This document shows positions 17,053-25,882 of a DNA stretch of 64,000 nt, piece by piece. The position numbers and the translations under genes are program-made. The DNA comes from JAYSYM01 sp964543475 (GTDB lineage Bacteria > Bdellovibrionota > Bdellovibrionia > Bdellovibrionales > JAMPXM01): assembly GCA_964543475.1 (NCBI GenBank), contig CAZIYJ010000002.1, forward strand, positions 62,001 through 126,000, given 5' to 3'. The notes beneath the pieces were generated by a model. It was not told where the DNA came from. It did not search any database and saw only the letters and a program-made list of their open reading frames with translations. The first letter of the stretch is position 1. Each line of letters begins with the position of its first letter.

Positions 17053-17865
17053 ATGGCGCACAAAAATAAAAGTAACTGGAGTCCGATGAAATCAAAATCG
17101 GGCCTTAAACACAAAAAACCTACCGAGAGCTATTCGTTTAACGAAGCCGATGATCGTATTTACGACATCTTCCGAAACCATGACTTTGCAGATTTCCCTC
17201 ACAAACAGCGCCAGCAGCTTACTCGATTCTATCAACTGCTGATGGAGCATCAGCAGAAACAAAACTTCACCCGCCTGCTTAATTTGCGAGAAGTCGCGAT
17301 CAAGCATTTTGTTGATTCGTTAATGGTACTTAAAGTGGCAGAACTCTCGTTCCCACTCCTTGATGTCGGAACCGGTCCTGGATTTCCGGGAATTCCTCTC
17401 AAAATTGCTCTGCCTGATCAGCGAATCATTTTGGCTGAAGGAGTTCAAAAGCGAGTCGAATTTTTGAAGATCGTTCGCGAGGATATTGGGCTTAAGAAAT
17501 TAGATATTATTGGCCGAAACGTAAATTCTTCGTTTATGTACCCTGTTAATGGCGTCATCACTCGTGCAGTTGAAGACGCAAGTAATACGTTAGGAAACGT
17601 TCTTCAGTGCCTTCAAACTGGCGGCCGCGTGTTTCTAATGAAAGGGCCAAATTGTGAGCCAGAGATCGAGCCTGCCCTAAAAGAATGGGGCGAGTTCTAC
17701 GAGCTCGAAAAAAATATTCCTTACTCTCTTCCCAACTCTCAGCACGAACGAAGACTTCTTATTTTCAAAAAAATACGACGCGCTCCTGAAGTTGACTTAG
17801 GTAAGATCATCGAAGCTGAAGAAGAAGCGGATGAGATCGGCCAACGAAAGGGGGCTGGCTCGTGA
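17053..17865 (+). CDS. rsmG: 16S rRNA (guanine527-N7)-methyltransferase
   Basis: The 270-residue RsmG/GidB protein uses SAM to methylate G527 of 16S rRNA. It has an N-terminal extension of about 40 residues, then QKQNFTRLLNLREVAIKHFV with the family's HFVDSL, the SAM loop LLDVGTGPGFPGIPLK, and VITRAVEDASNTL. The C-terminus has a short acidic/basic tail. ATG 17053 is chosen because GAGG lies ten bases upstream; the in-frame TTG 17038 overlaps that Shine-Dalgarno. It overlaps the next gene by four bases (GTGA). It is not beside mnmG/parAB as in many genomes. Confidence 0.93.
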   Translation: MAHKNKSNWSPMKSKSGLKHKKPTESYSFNEADDRIYDIFRNHDFADFPHKQRQQLTRFYQLLMEHQQKQNFTRLLNLREVAIKHFVDSLMVLKVAELSFPLLDVGTGPGFPGIPLKIALPDQRIILAEGVQKRVEFLKIVREDIGLKKLDIIGRNVNSSFMYPVNGVITRAVEDASNTLGNVLQCLQTGGRVFLMKGPNCEPEIEPALKEWGEFYELEKNIPYSLPNSQHERRLLIFKKIRRAPEVDLGKIIEAEEEADEIGQRKGAGS

Positions 17866-18656
17866 GCATCAAATTGGTATCGAGTAAATCCAACCCAGAT
17901 TTTCGCAAGCTTGAGAGCCTCCTCACTTCTAAAGGTATAAAAAAAGAGGGCGAGTTTCTTGTCTCGGGTTTAAAAGTCATCGACGAGATACTTGGCCGAA
18001 AGGGCCACGGCGGCGCTAAAAATATTATTGTCACCGCTGACCACTTAGAGAACCAAGAATTTGCACATACATTTGCAACTGCCGGAACTCTCCGCAAGCT
18101 TCAACTCACTAACGAACTATTCAAAGAGCTCGATGTATTTGGCACTCACTCTCCCCTTCTCTTATGCGAATCACCCGAGATTCCAGAGTGGCTCAACGAA
18201 AATCAGCTTAACGAGAGAGAACTCATCTGCGCCCTCTCGGACCCCTCTAACTTAGGTGCGCTCATGCGATCGGCTGCCGCTTTCGGCTTCTCGAAAATTG
18301 TTCTCCTTAAAGAATGCGCCTCACCGCTACACCCGAAGGCAATTCGCTCGGCGAGCGGAGCTTTTTCATCAATGTCTTTTGCACGAGGCCCATCGATTAA
18401 AGAATTAACATCCCCGGATTCAAAAAAATTTGAAGCCGTCAGTAATTTGATCGCGCTCGATATGCACGGCAAAAGCATCACCGAATATAAGTGGCCGAAA
18501 AACTATCGACTTCTCATTGGCGAAGAGGGCCTTGGGGTTCCGCAAGAACTCAAGGCAATTCGCCTCAAAATTCAAATTGAAGGCGTCGAATCTCTTAATG
18601 CAACTGTTGCAGCAAGTATTGCAATGTTCGCAGCTCACACGCAGAATCATACTTAG
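17862..18656 (+). CDS. TrmH/SpoU family RNA 2'-O-methyltransferase
   Basis: The 264-residue protein has an N-terminal SpoU substrate-binding domain (KLESLLTSKGIKKEGEFLVS) and a C-terminal SPOUT knot with all three motifs: DPSNLGALMRSAAAFG (motif 1), LLIGEEGLGVP (motif 2) and GVESLNATVAASIAMF (motif 3). It methylates a ribose 2'-OH in tRNA or rRNA; the exact target cannot be read from sequence. GTG 17862 overlaps the rsmG stop (GTGA) and its own stop overlaps the next GTG by one base (TAGTG), so three genes are translationally coupled. Confidence 0.9.
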   Translation: MSIKLVSSKSNPDFRKLESLLTSKGIKKEGEFLVSGLKVIDEILGRKGHGGAKNIIVTADHLENQEFAHTFATAGTLRKLQLTNELFKELDVFGTHSPLLLCESPEIPEWLNENQLNERELICALSDPSNLGALMRSAAAFGFSKIVLLKECASPLHPKAIRSASGAFSSMSFARGPSIKELTSPDSKKFEAVSNLIALDMHGKSITEYKWPKNYRLLIGEEGLGVPQELKAIRLKIQIEGVESLNATVAASIAMFAAHTQNHT

Positions 18657-20659
18657 TGAATTTCAGAATCTGGAAAGCCATTAAAAAATCGAGAGTTTTT
18701 CGTCGCGACCTGTGGACGATTCTCAGCTCCGTTAATCCAAAAGCACCCTTCAAGGAGCAGGTGGAGTGGCTCGAAGAGATAATTTCGTGGATTAGAATTC
18801 CCACAAAGCCCGATGAGAAGCCGACGCCTGGTGTTCAGCACATTCAAAATGCCCGAGTTAAGTTTTTGCTGATGATTCTTGATCGAACGCCAGATCTTCG
18901 CGAAAAAGTGGCGCAGACACTCAGTTCTATTTTGCTCGAAACGCATTCAGTTGTTTTATTCTCTGAAGTCGGAATCAATAGCGAACAAAGCTTCTTAGCT
19001 GAAGCAACTGACCGAGTTTTGCGTCAGCTAGTTCCTATGCCGGCCGACGAGCGTGATTTGGCAGAGTTGTTCAATCGTGTTTTCGGGGCAGAAGACGACG
19101 CCCAGTGGGTTGCGGGGTTAGATGAAGGTTTAGTTTCATCGCTTCACGAGCTGCTGACATATGACGATCGCTCAAAGAGCGAGATCACAGAGCTCTTCAA
19201 AAGTTCCATTAAAAGCTCTTTAATTGCATTAACTGCCCAAGCCGCTGCAATTGGCGTTTCTCCCGAAATTCGAGCTCGGTCACAAGTGCGAAAGATTCGC
19301 GAGTCGGCATTCATCGAACTCACAATGAAGATTAATTCAGTTTTCGACAATGAAGTGAATCAAGAGTGGATTTCGCAGGCCGAAGAGATTACAGATCGCT
19401 GCCTCCGTGAAGCTCAGCGAGCCATGGCTCACCTGAATCGATACAGCGTGAGTGTAAGTCTGGTTTACCGCTTAGAACTTCTTGAGCAATCTCTTGATCG
19501 CATCTCGACTCTCCTTAATCTATTACACTCAGACAAAGATCATCGATTGCAATGGAAACGCCTCATTGCCGACTTGATTCGCACGCGATTCGAATCGACA
19601 AAGCTTTCTGGCCTGATTCGAAGCAACCTGCATTTGCTCGCCAGAAAAATTGTCGAACGCACCGGAGCCTCGGGCGAACATTACATCGCTCGAACTTCGA
19701 AAGAATATACGCAGATGCTTTTGTCAGCGGCAGGCGGAGGAATTCTCACTGCGGGCACAACGATATTGAAGTTTCTCAGCACAGCTATCGCCGCCGCTCC
19801 GTTAATTGAAGGCCTACTTCTTTGGATCAGCTACTCAGGAAGCTTTTTGCTAATGCAGAAACTTCATTTCACTTTGGCCACCAAACAGCCATCGATGACA
19901 GCGCCGGCCTTAGCTTCGAAACTCACAAACTTAGATCCGAAAGCTGAGAATATTGAATTCATCAACGAGATAAAATTTCTTACTCGTTCGCAGTTTGCGG
20001 CAGCTATCGGCAACATTGGGTTAGTAATTCCAACTGCAATTGCTCTCGATTTCATTTGGCGGTACTTCACCGGCGGACCAGTTATCAGTTCGCACTATGC
20101 TCACCAGACTATTCTCTCTTTAGATCCACTCGAAACTTTAACGGTTCCGTTCGCAGCGTTGACTGGTGTTTGGCTTTGGCTATCGAGTATCTTTGCTGGG
20201 TGGTGCGAGAATTGGGTTGTCTATCGACGCATCCCCGAAGCGATGCAACAAACTGGCGGTAAAGAAAGATCTTCTTGGCTTTTACGAAATATTTCGGGTT
20301 TCGCCGGAAATATTTCGCTCGGGTTTTTACTGGCATTTACTCCGATATTAGGAAAGTTCTCGGGCCTACCTCTCGACGTAAGACACATTACGCTTTCCAC
20401 AGGTGCGCTCACTTTTGCGGTTTGTAGCTTAGGCCTTGACCTCGTTGATCCCTATCTACTTTCAAAAGCAGTCATCGGGATTGTCATCATTGGAGTCTTG
20501 AACTTTGGTGTTAGCTTCGCACTGGCACTTTATACGGCCGTTCGTGCCCGCTCGATTCGAAGCGACCGCTTCAGCGAGATTCGCTCTAAAATTTTCAAGG
20601 TTATCCTAAAAAACCCCATCGCCTTCTTAGTCCCCCTTAAAACACCAGAAAAGCCCTAA
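18656..20659 (+). CDS. Gcr-type 'site-specific recombinase' family membrane protein
   Basis: The 667-residue protein fits the family named after gonococcal Gcr (SpecificRecomb). The N-terminal 350 residues are helical and soluble, and the C-terminal half carries about six membrane helices, including ALDFIWRYFTGGPVISSHYA and LPLDVRHITLSTGALTFAVC. The conserved KLHFTLATKQPSMTAPALA motif is present. The recombinase name is weakly supported: the sequence has no tyrosine or serine recombinase catalytic motif and looks like an integral membrane protein. The GTG start overlaps the preceding stop. It is followed by a long inverted repeat. Confidence 0.8.
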   Translation: MNFRIWKAIKKSRVFRRDLWTILSSVNPKAPFKEQVEWLEEIISWIRIPTKPDEKPTPGVQHIQNARVKFLLMILDRTPDLREKVAQTLSSILLETHSVVLFSEVGINSEQSFLAEATDRVLRQLVPMPADERDLAELFNRVFGAEDDAQWVAGLDEGLVSSLHELLTYDDRSKSEITELFKSSIKSSLIALTAQAAAIGVSPEIRARSQVRKIRESAFIELTMKINSVFDNEVNQEWISQAEEITDRCLREAQRAMAHLNRYSVSVSLVYRLELLEQSLDRISTLLNLLHSDKDHRLQWKRLIADLIRTRFESTKLSGLIRSNLHLLARKIVERTGASGEHYIARTSKEYTQMLLSAAGGGILTAGTTILKFLSTAIAAAPLIEGLLLWISYSGSFLLMQKLHFTLATKQPSMTAPALASKLTNLDPKAENIEFINEIKFLTRSQFAAAIGNIGLVIPTAIALDFIWRYFTGGPVISSHYAHQTILSLDPLETLTVPFAALTGVWLWLSSIFAGWCENWVVYRRIPEAMQQTGGKERSSWLLRNISGFAGNISLGFLLAFTPILGKFSGLPLDVRHITLSTGALTFAVCSLGLDLVDPYLLSKAVIGIVIIGVLNFGVSFALALYTAVRARSIRSDRFSEIRSKIFKVILKNPIAFLVPLKTPEKP

Positions 20660-20668
20660 CCACCCCCT

Positions 20669-20745
20669 GGTAGCTGCTACCAGAGGGTAGCAATGCTGCG
20701 TTATGAAGTTTGACGCTGCATTGCTACCCTTTGGTAGCAGCTACC
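20669..20745. repeat. Long imperfect palindrome (32-base arms, 13-base loop)
   Basis: The left arm (20669-20700) begins GGTAGCTGCTACC and the right arm (20714-20745) ends GGTAGCAGCTACC. They pair over 32 bases with only two mismatches, around a 13-base loop. Flanking CACCCCC and GGGGGT could extend the stem after a bulge. It lies between the Gcr-type gene and the LA_2272-type gene. It would fold into a very stable RNA hairpin on either strand, and its layout resembles the repeat at 29086. Confidence 0.85.
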
Positions 20746-20760
20746 TTTTAACATGGGGGT

Positions 20761-21366
20761 ATGAAGACAAAACAGATTTACACACTCCTATTAGCAGCGA
20801 TCCTTCTCATTCTACCCGCACATCAGGCTTCGGCAGCGATGACCCCACTTGCGATCGGAATTATTCCGCCGGTGCAGTTTCCGCCAAGCAAGTTTGATAT
20901 CGTTGGTCTTCGCGCCAGCGTAATTTACGGAAACCATCGAAGTGTTTCTGGCATCGATTTAGGATTAATCGGAAATATGACCGAAGTTTCTTTCGCAGGT
21001 CTTGCTGTCGCCGGCGGATTTAACCGCAACAAAGGTAAAGCAACCATTCTCGGGCTTCAACTCGCAGGTATTGCGAACCTGAACATGGAGAAAACTGGCG
21101 TTTACGGTTTGCAGGCCGCACTCGTTAACTACAACAAAGCCGAATCAAATGTTGTCGGCATTCAATTCGCTGCAGCCAACCTCGCAAAAGAAACGACTGT
21201 GTACGGCGTGCAAGCCGGCGTTTGGAACAATGCTCGAGCTGTTTACGGATTTCAGATTGGGATTGTGAACATGGTTCAGAATCTTCACGGTCTGCAGATC
21301 GGGCTGGTGAACTTCCATCACAATGGCTTATTTAAAGTCGCGCCGATCTTAAACTTCGGGTTTTAA
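20761..21366 (+). CDS. LA_2272-type surface repeat protein
   Basis: The 201-residue protein has a signal peptide (MKTKQIYTLLLAAILLILPA, cleavage after ASA) and a repeated pattern of about 18-20 residues: VYGLQAALVN, VVGIQFAAAN, VYGVQAGVWN, VYGFQIGIVN, LHGLQIGLVN. This short beta-strand repeat is typical of LA_2272-like surface proteins, first named in Leptospira. It probably sits at the outer membrane or cell surface; function unknown. The ATG follows GGGGGT almost directly, so the ribosome-binding site is poor or unusual and lies next to the palindrome. Its stop overlaps that of the opposing exporter gene. Confidence 0.8.
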   Translation: MKTKQIYTLLLAAILLILPAHQASAAMTPLAIGIIPPVQFPPSKFDIVGLRASVIYGNHRSVSGIDLGLIGNMTEVSFAGLAVAGGFNRNKGKATILGLQLAGIANLNMEKTGVYGLQAALVNYNKAESNVVGIQFAAANLAKETTVYGVQAGVWNNARAVYGFQIGIVNMVQNLHGLQIGLVNFHHNGLFKVAPILNFGF

Positions 21367-24300
21367 TTCTTCTTGAGAGCTGCGACCGTAAAGTCGCGCG
21401 AATTCAAATTCAAATTGATTTTCAAGTCGCTCAGCAATACTTCAGTTGAGCGATTGTTCTCGAGATTCCTAACTATCAATTTTTGCGCACGATAAATGTT
21501 CGACTTCGTTCCGATGTAGTTTTGGAACTCGACACGCTTTACTTCTTTTGCACCCTTAAAATAAACCATTTCTTGAGGCAGCGCTTTCGGGAGAGACATC
21601 GTAAGAAGCACTTTCGTATAATCGCTAGACCCTTTAGATGGTGTCACTTCGATGAGTGCCATCTTCGCATCTTTTCTCAAAATTTTCGCCGTTGCACCCT
21701 TAAGCGCAGCCGAATTTAAATCGTCAGGGCTAAGCTCTGATCCCAAAACTCCAGATGATTTTTTTGAGCTCACTACCCGTCTGACTTGTTTGCTCGAGGG
21801 AAGGTAGAGCCATTGATTCTCATTGCCATCCTTGATCTCTGCTAAAACTGCAGTCCCTTTTACGTCGGCTGGAGAAAGTATTCGCGCCATCGCGTAATAA
21901 ACTTTTCCGTCGCGAAGAGTCTGTAGTTTGAGGTCGCGAGTTTTTACGTCGCCATTAGCTTCGATGATTTTTAAAGTCACATTTGCTTGATCGCTCTCAG
22001 CCTCCAAATGTTGACGACTAGTTTTTAAAATATCCTGAGCTTCGTCAGCAATCGCGGAACTTGAAGTGAGAGTGAGTGTGAGAGCCGCAGCAATACCAGC
22101 TGCTTTTCTTAGACCTGAAGCCGTTGAAGAAGGAGTTGATTTCTTTTCTACTTTCGCCTCTGTCAAAAGACGCGGGAACAATTTGATCATCGCTGGCATA
22201 AAAGCCAAATCTCCGATGCATGCGGCAACAATAGATAGAATCATATACGCTCCAAAAGTCTGATTGAGTCCAAAGCTCGAAGTTAGAAAAACTGCAAATC
22301 CTGCAAAAGTCAGTAACGATTCAGAGAGGCATGGGTTTCCCTCACTTAGCAGAGCCTGTTCGAGAGGAAGACCATTTTTAGTTGCAGCTTGAAGTCTTCG
22401 CAATCGGCTTAAGATATAGACTGTATTGTTGAACGCCAAGCCAATCGCAATCGAAAAAATTAGAGCAATCGCTACTTTTATAGGTGTGCCGATAAGAGCC
22501 ATTGTGCCGATGAGCATCAGCGGCGCCATTACATTCGGAATACAGGCGACAAGCGCATATCGCCATGAGCGAAAGACGACAATTAGTAACAATCCAATCA
22601 CCACAATCGATTGCCAGAAACCAAATACAAGTTCGCGAGCCACTTCTGAATTAATCGTGTAGCTCACAACCGCTAAACCAGTTTGAGCTACTTTCGCCTC
22701 AGGCAGCTCGCGAGAGATGATCGAATCAACTTCTGATCGAATTGCTGCCACTTGATTTGTCGTCAGATCCGGAAGCCTGATGGCAAGCCGAGCAAGCTTT
22801 TGCTCGCTGTCCACAAATCGACGTAAAGGATTTGCCTGAGCCATCGAGAAAAGAAAATTGGTTTCCGCAATTGCACCTTTAGAGTCAGGAATGGGACGAC
22901 CCATAAAGTCACTCAGAGCAAGAACAGAACCCACGTTTTTAAGAGAGCGCACGCTTGACGCGATTCTCTCAAGCTTTAACAGCTTTTCAGGGTCACCCCA
23001 TGTTCCATCCGAAAGCCTGATGCTGACCTCGAGAGGAACTGTTCCTCCAAACTGCTTATCAATTCGTTTCATCGCTTGGTGGACCGGCTCTGATTTTGGA
23101 ACTTCGTCAAACAGCTGTGCCGAGTAATTTAAATTTTTAGCACAAAGAGCGAGAATCGCCGTCAGACCAATGACTGTTACAAAAACAACTTTTGCGTGGC
23201 GAGTAAACAAGAGCATCCAAGATGCAGGCTGGCTCATCCAAGTTCTTTGAATAGGGGTCATACGATGCATGACTGCTAAAAACATGACTTGCGACAAAAC
23301 AAAAGTGAGCATCACCCCACCCGCCACTGCAATTGCGTACTGCTGAATGAGCGGGATCTTTGTAGTTGCAAGCGCTGCGAAACCAACAGCTGTAGTGACA
23401 CTTCCTAAAAAATTTCCGACCAAAAGATCAGAGAGTGTTTTCACTGAAAGTTCCCACCGCTGCTCTTTTGATAGAGATTTACCTTTCGCCTTTAGGTTAT
23501 CAGACCAAAGATGAAGAGTATGAATGCATAAAGACACAAATGCGATGCTCACGACAACAGGCAAAGTACCGAGCAGTACGGTAAAAGGTATGCCAAAAAA
23601 TGCGAGCCCCCCAATCGCTGTTACATTACAGACAATCAAGCCGGCAAACACGAAGAGCAAAAGAGATTTGTTTTTAAAGAAAAACATGAAGGCAAAGACA
23701 AATACAACAAGGCAAAGAACCAAGAACATACCTAATTCTGATTTTAATTTCCCGGCTAAGCTTTGCGACATGACCGGCACGCCAGATAGTCCGGCTACAA
23801 ATTTTCCGTTGGTTGATTTAAGAATCGTTTCTATTTTCGATTGAATAAGCGAAAGTTCAGCAAGCGTTGCCTCTCTTGGCTCAATCACAACCAAAACAGA
23901 GCGTAGATCTTCTGAGATTAATTGTGGACGAAGCAAAGCCTGCGACTCAACTTCTGGCTTCCACATTTCTTTAGGCAAAATATCAAAGAGTGGCCCTATC
24001 CGAAGTTCGTCTTTATAAGTGATCGCAAGATCAACATTCGCAAGTGATAGAACATTATGGACTCCGTCAATGTTCGTAAGTTCCGAAGTGATTCTCTTGA
24101 GCTCAATTGTGAAATCTTCTTCGAGCCAGTTACCTTGGTCCTGCGGAAGACGCTCTAGGATTGCAAAATACGAGGGTGCTGAATTAAGCTCGAAGGTACG
24201 TTTGAAGTGTGCGTCCACGTCAAGCAACGTATGTTGCTTCGGAAAAAATTGCCGAACTGAATAACTCGTATTCAAATTCTGCAACTGTGTCGCACCAAGG

Positions 24301-24368
24301 ATGACAAAAATCAAAGTAGTAACTGCAGCAAGTGTTGAGACTACTCTTCGATTTCTGAAATACTTCAT
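21363..24368 (-). CDS. RND/MMPL exporter fused to a LolA-like lipoprotein-sorting domain
   Basis: The 1001-residue protein has two parts. Residues 1-745 are an RND/MMPL transporter: TM1 near the N-terminus, a periplasmic loop (about 30-210), TM2-6, a second loop (about 420-610) and TM8-12, in the two-times-six arrangement. Residues 760-1001 are a soluble domain of the 'outer membrane lipoprotein-sorting protein' type: DEAQDILKTSRQHLEAESDQ, MARILSPADVKGTAVL, NQWLYLPSSKQVRRVVSSKK and SELSPDDLNS. The junction, GLRKAAGIAAALTLTLTSS ending SAIA-DEA, looks like a retained signal peptide. In other bacteria the two parts are usually adjacent separate genes. It likely moves a lipid or lipoprotein from inner to outer membrane. 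It is divergent from the exported protein at 24404. Confidence 0.88.
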   Translation of the reverse strand: MKYFRNRRVVSTLAAVTTLIFVILGATQLQNLNTSYSVRQFFPKQHTLLDVDAHFKRTFELNSAPSYFAILERLPQDQGNWLEEDFTIELKRITSELTNIDGVHNVLSLANVDLAITYKDELRIGPLFDILPKEMWKPEVESQALLRPQLISEDLRSVLVVIEPREATLAELSLIQSKIETILKSTNGKFVAGLSGVPVMSQSLAGKLKSELGMFLVLCLVVFVFAFMFFFKNKSLLLFVFAGLIVCNVTAIGGLAFFGIPFTVLLGTLPVVVSIAFVSLCIHTLHLWSDNLKAKGKSLSKEQRWELSVKTLSDLLVGNFLGSVTTAVGFAALATTKIPLIQQYAIAVAGGVMLTFVLSQVMFLAVMHRMTPIQRTWMSQPASWMLLFTRHAKVVFVTVIGLTAILALCAKNLNYSAQLFDEVPKSEPVHQAMKRIDKQFGGTVPLEVSIRLSDGTWGDPEKLLKLERIASSVRSLKNVGSVLALSDFMGRPIPDSKGAIAETNFLFSMAQANPLRRFVDSEQKLARLAIRLPDLTTNQVAAIRSEVDSIISRELPEAKVAQTGLAVVSYTINSEVARELVFGFWQSIVVIGLLLIVVFRSWRYALVACIPNVMAPLMLIGTMALIGTPIKVAIALIFSIAIGLAFNNTVYILSRLRRLQAATKNGLPLEQALLSEGNPCLSESLLTFAGFAVFLTSSFGLNQTFGAYMILSIVAACIGDLAFMPAMIKLFPRLLTEAKVEKKSTPSSTASGLRKAAGIAAALTLTLTSSSAIADEAQDILKTSRQHLEAESDQANVTLKIIEANGDVKTRDLKLQTLRDGKVYYAMARILSPADVKGTAVLAEIKDGNENQWLYLPSSKQVRRVVSSKKSSGVLGSELSPDDLNSAALKGATAKILRKDAKMALIEVTPSKGSSDYTKVLLTMSLPKALPQEMVYFKGAKEVKRVEFQNYIGTKSNIYRAQKLIVRNLENNRSTEVLLSDLKINLNLNSRDFTVAALKKN

Positions 24369-24403
24369 CCTGAAATATCCTCTTTGCTTTGGGAGATCCG
24401 TAA

Positions 24404-25882
24404 ATGATAACGAACCGTTCTAGTTTCTTGAGCTCATTTGTTTTTGCGTGGACGTTAATCCTGTCACAAACCGCACTAGCAGCGCAATCCAAAGCTCAGC
24501 TTTATATGCCCTGGCCTATGTTAAACACAAAGTTGAACACTGTATTAAGCGGTACCAATTCTAGTTTCTCGACTAAAGTACCCGCCTCGACACTAGACGC
24601 CGGAGGATTTAATTGGTCGATCACAAATATAAATTATGAAGCCGCAACCAATGCCCCCGTCTCCCATACAAATGGCTCTGTTATTAGCTTTGAAGCTAAT
24701 AACTCAAGCCTAAGAGTTACGATTGAAAAGATAGCTGTCGATCAAATTATTGAGCGAGAAGTGAACGGTGCAATTATTCGAATTCATTTGGTGGCAGACT
24801 GCGGCCCGCTTGTATTCACTCAAGAAAAAGCAAGTGCTTCATCTCTCTTCGATATCAGTTGGGCTTCAGGCTCACCAGTTGCATCACTAAAAACTTCAGA
24901 TTTGAACTGGGCCCAAAACTCTTGGCTGATTTCTAACTTTTCTTGTAATGGACCTAATGGCCTCTCAGACATCCTCAAACAAAATATTAGCGAGCGATTG
25001 AAGAATGCAGATGATTTCAAACCGTATCTCTCTGAATTCTTAAACAAAGAAGTCCATGCCTTAATTTCGAAAACGCTTGGCAAAATTCGAGAGCCGCTCA
25101 CGATTAATGCTGCTTCTACTCGGCAGACCTTTAAGGTTGGCATTCTCTATAACCTGCCTCAAGGTGTCGTTGCTGACTTAACCATTAGCGATTCTTCGAA
25201 AGCAGAGGTTTTGCCACCCATCGCTGCACCTTCCGCAGAGATTCTAAACACACTTTCGACAACTACTCCGTCGTTTCTTGCTGGCAAAGAACTCCTCGAG
25301 CAAATTATTCGCTCCGAACTGAATGCTCAGCCATCAACAGTAAAAACCGATTTACAATCAGTTCCCTCTTTTCATGCCCTCATGCAAGATCGATTGAAGC
25401 AATTCTTTGGCTGGTCTGACCTCACAAAATATCCCAAGAACAATCCTTTTCCATTAACTATGTTTAAGCCAAAGTTTGAAGGGCTAGCGCTTTCAAGTGA
25501 GAATAAACTTAAAACTACATTTGATGTGTATGGAGTCGCTCAATCGTACCGAGAAAAACAATGGTGGAACTGGCTGATAATTAAAGGCAAAGCATCGGCA
25601 GAAGTTACAACGATGATTAGTAATGGCAGAGTCACTTACAACACTGCCGTCACACCACTTACTACAACAATTAAGTATGGGCCCGAGTACACAAAAGAGT
25701 TCGATAAAGACAGTGATCCTCCGCAAAATAAAATATTATCTGCTGTGACCGGATCACAACCTAAACTTTCTGGTACCTATAATTTTCCGGTTATTGAATT
25801 AGCAAAAACTGGAGCCTACAAACTTTCGTCAATTAAGTGGCTCAACTCCAAAAGTTTTGTTTTAAATTGGATAGAAAACTAA
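24404..25882 (+). CDS. Exported protein of unknown function beside the RND fusion
   Basis: The 492-residue protein has a signal peptide (N-terminus basic, then SFLSSFVFAWTLILSQTALA, cleavage after LAA). The mature protein is rich in beta-like, Ser/Thr/Asn-rich segments, with a Cys pair (one near VADCGPLVF, one near NFSCNGPNG) that could form a disulfide. No known family is recognised. GGGAG precedes the ATG. Its start is 35 bases from the divergent exporter gene and its stop overlaps the opposing barrel gene by four bases, so all three probably belong to one functional group. A BPI/TULIP-like or YdgA-like fold is conceivable but not shown. Confidence 0.7.
   Translation: MITNRSSFLSSFVFAWTLILSQTALAAQSKAQLYMPWPMLNTKLNTVLSGTNSSFSTKVPASTLDAGGFNWSITNINYEAATNAPVSHTNGSVISFEANNSSLRVTIEKIAVDQIIEREVNGAIIRIHLVADCGPLVFTQEKASASSLFDISWASGSPVASLKTSDLNWAQNSWLISNFSCNGPNGLSDILKQNISERLKNADDFKPYLSEFLNKEVHALISKTLGKIREPLTINAASTRQTFKVGILYNLPQGVVADLTISDSSKAEVLPPIAAPSAEILNTLSTTTPSFLAGKELLEQIIRSELNAQPSTVKTDLQSVPSFHALMQDRLKQFFGWSDLTKYPKNNPFPLTMFKPKFEGLALSSENKLKTTFDVYGVAQSYREKQWWNWLIIKGKASAEVTTMISNGRVTYNTAVTPLTTTIKYGPEYTKEFDKDSDPPQNKILSAVTGSQPKLSGTYNFPVIELAKTGAYKLSSIKWLNSKSFVLNWIEN

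Noticed and set aside
18656..20659. True site-specific recombinase as the family name suggests
   Set aside because: The protein has many membrane helices and no recognisable tyrosine or serine recombinase active site, so the name is kept only as a family label.
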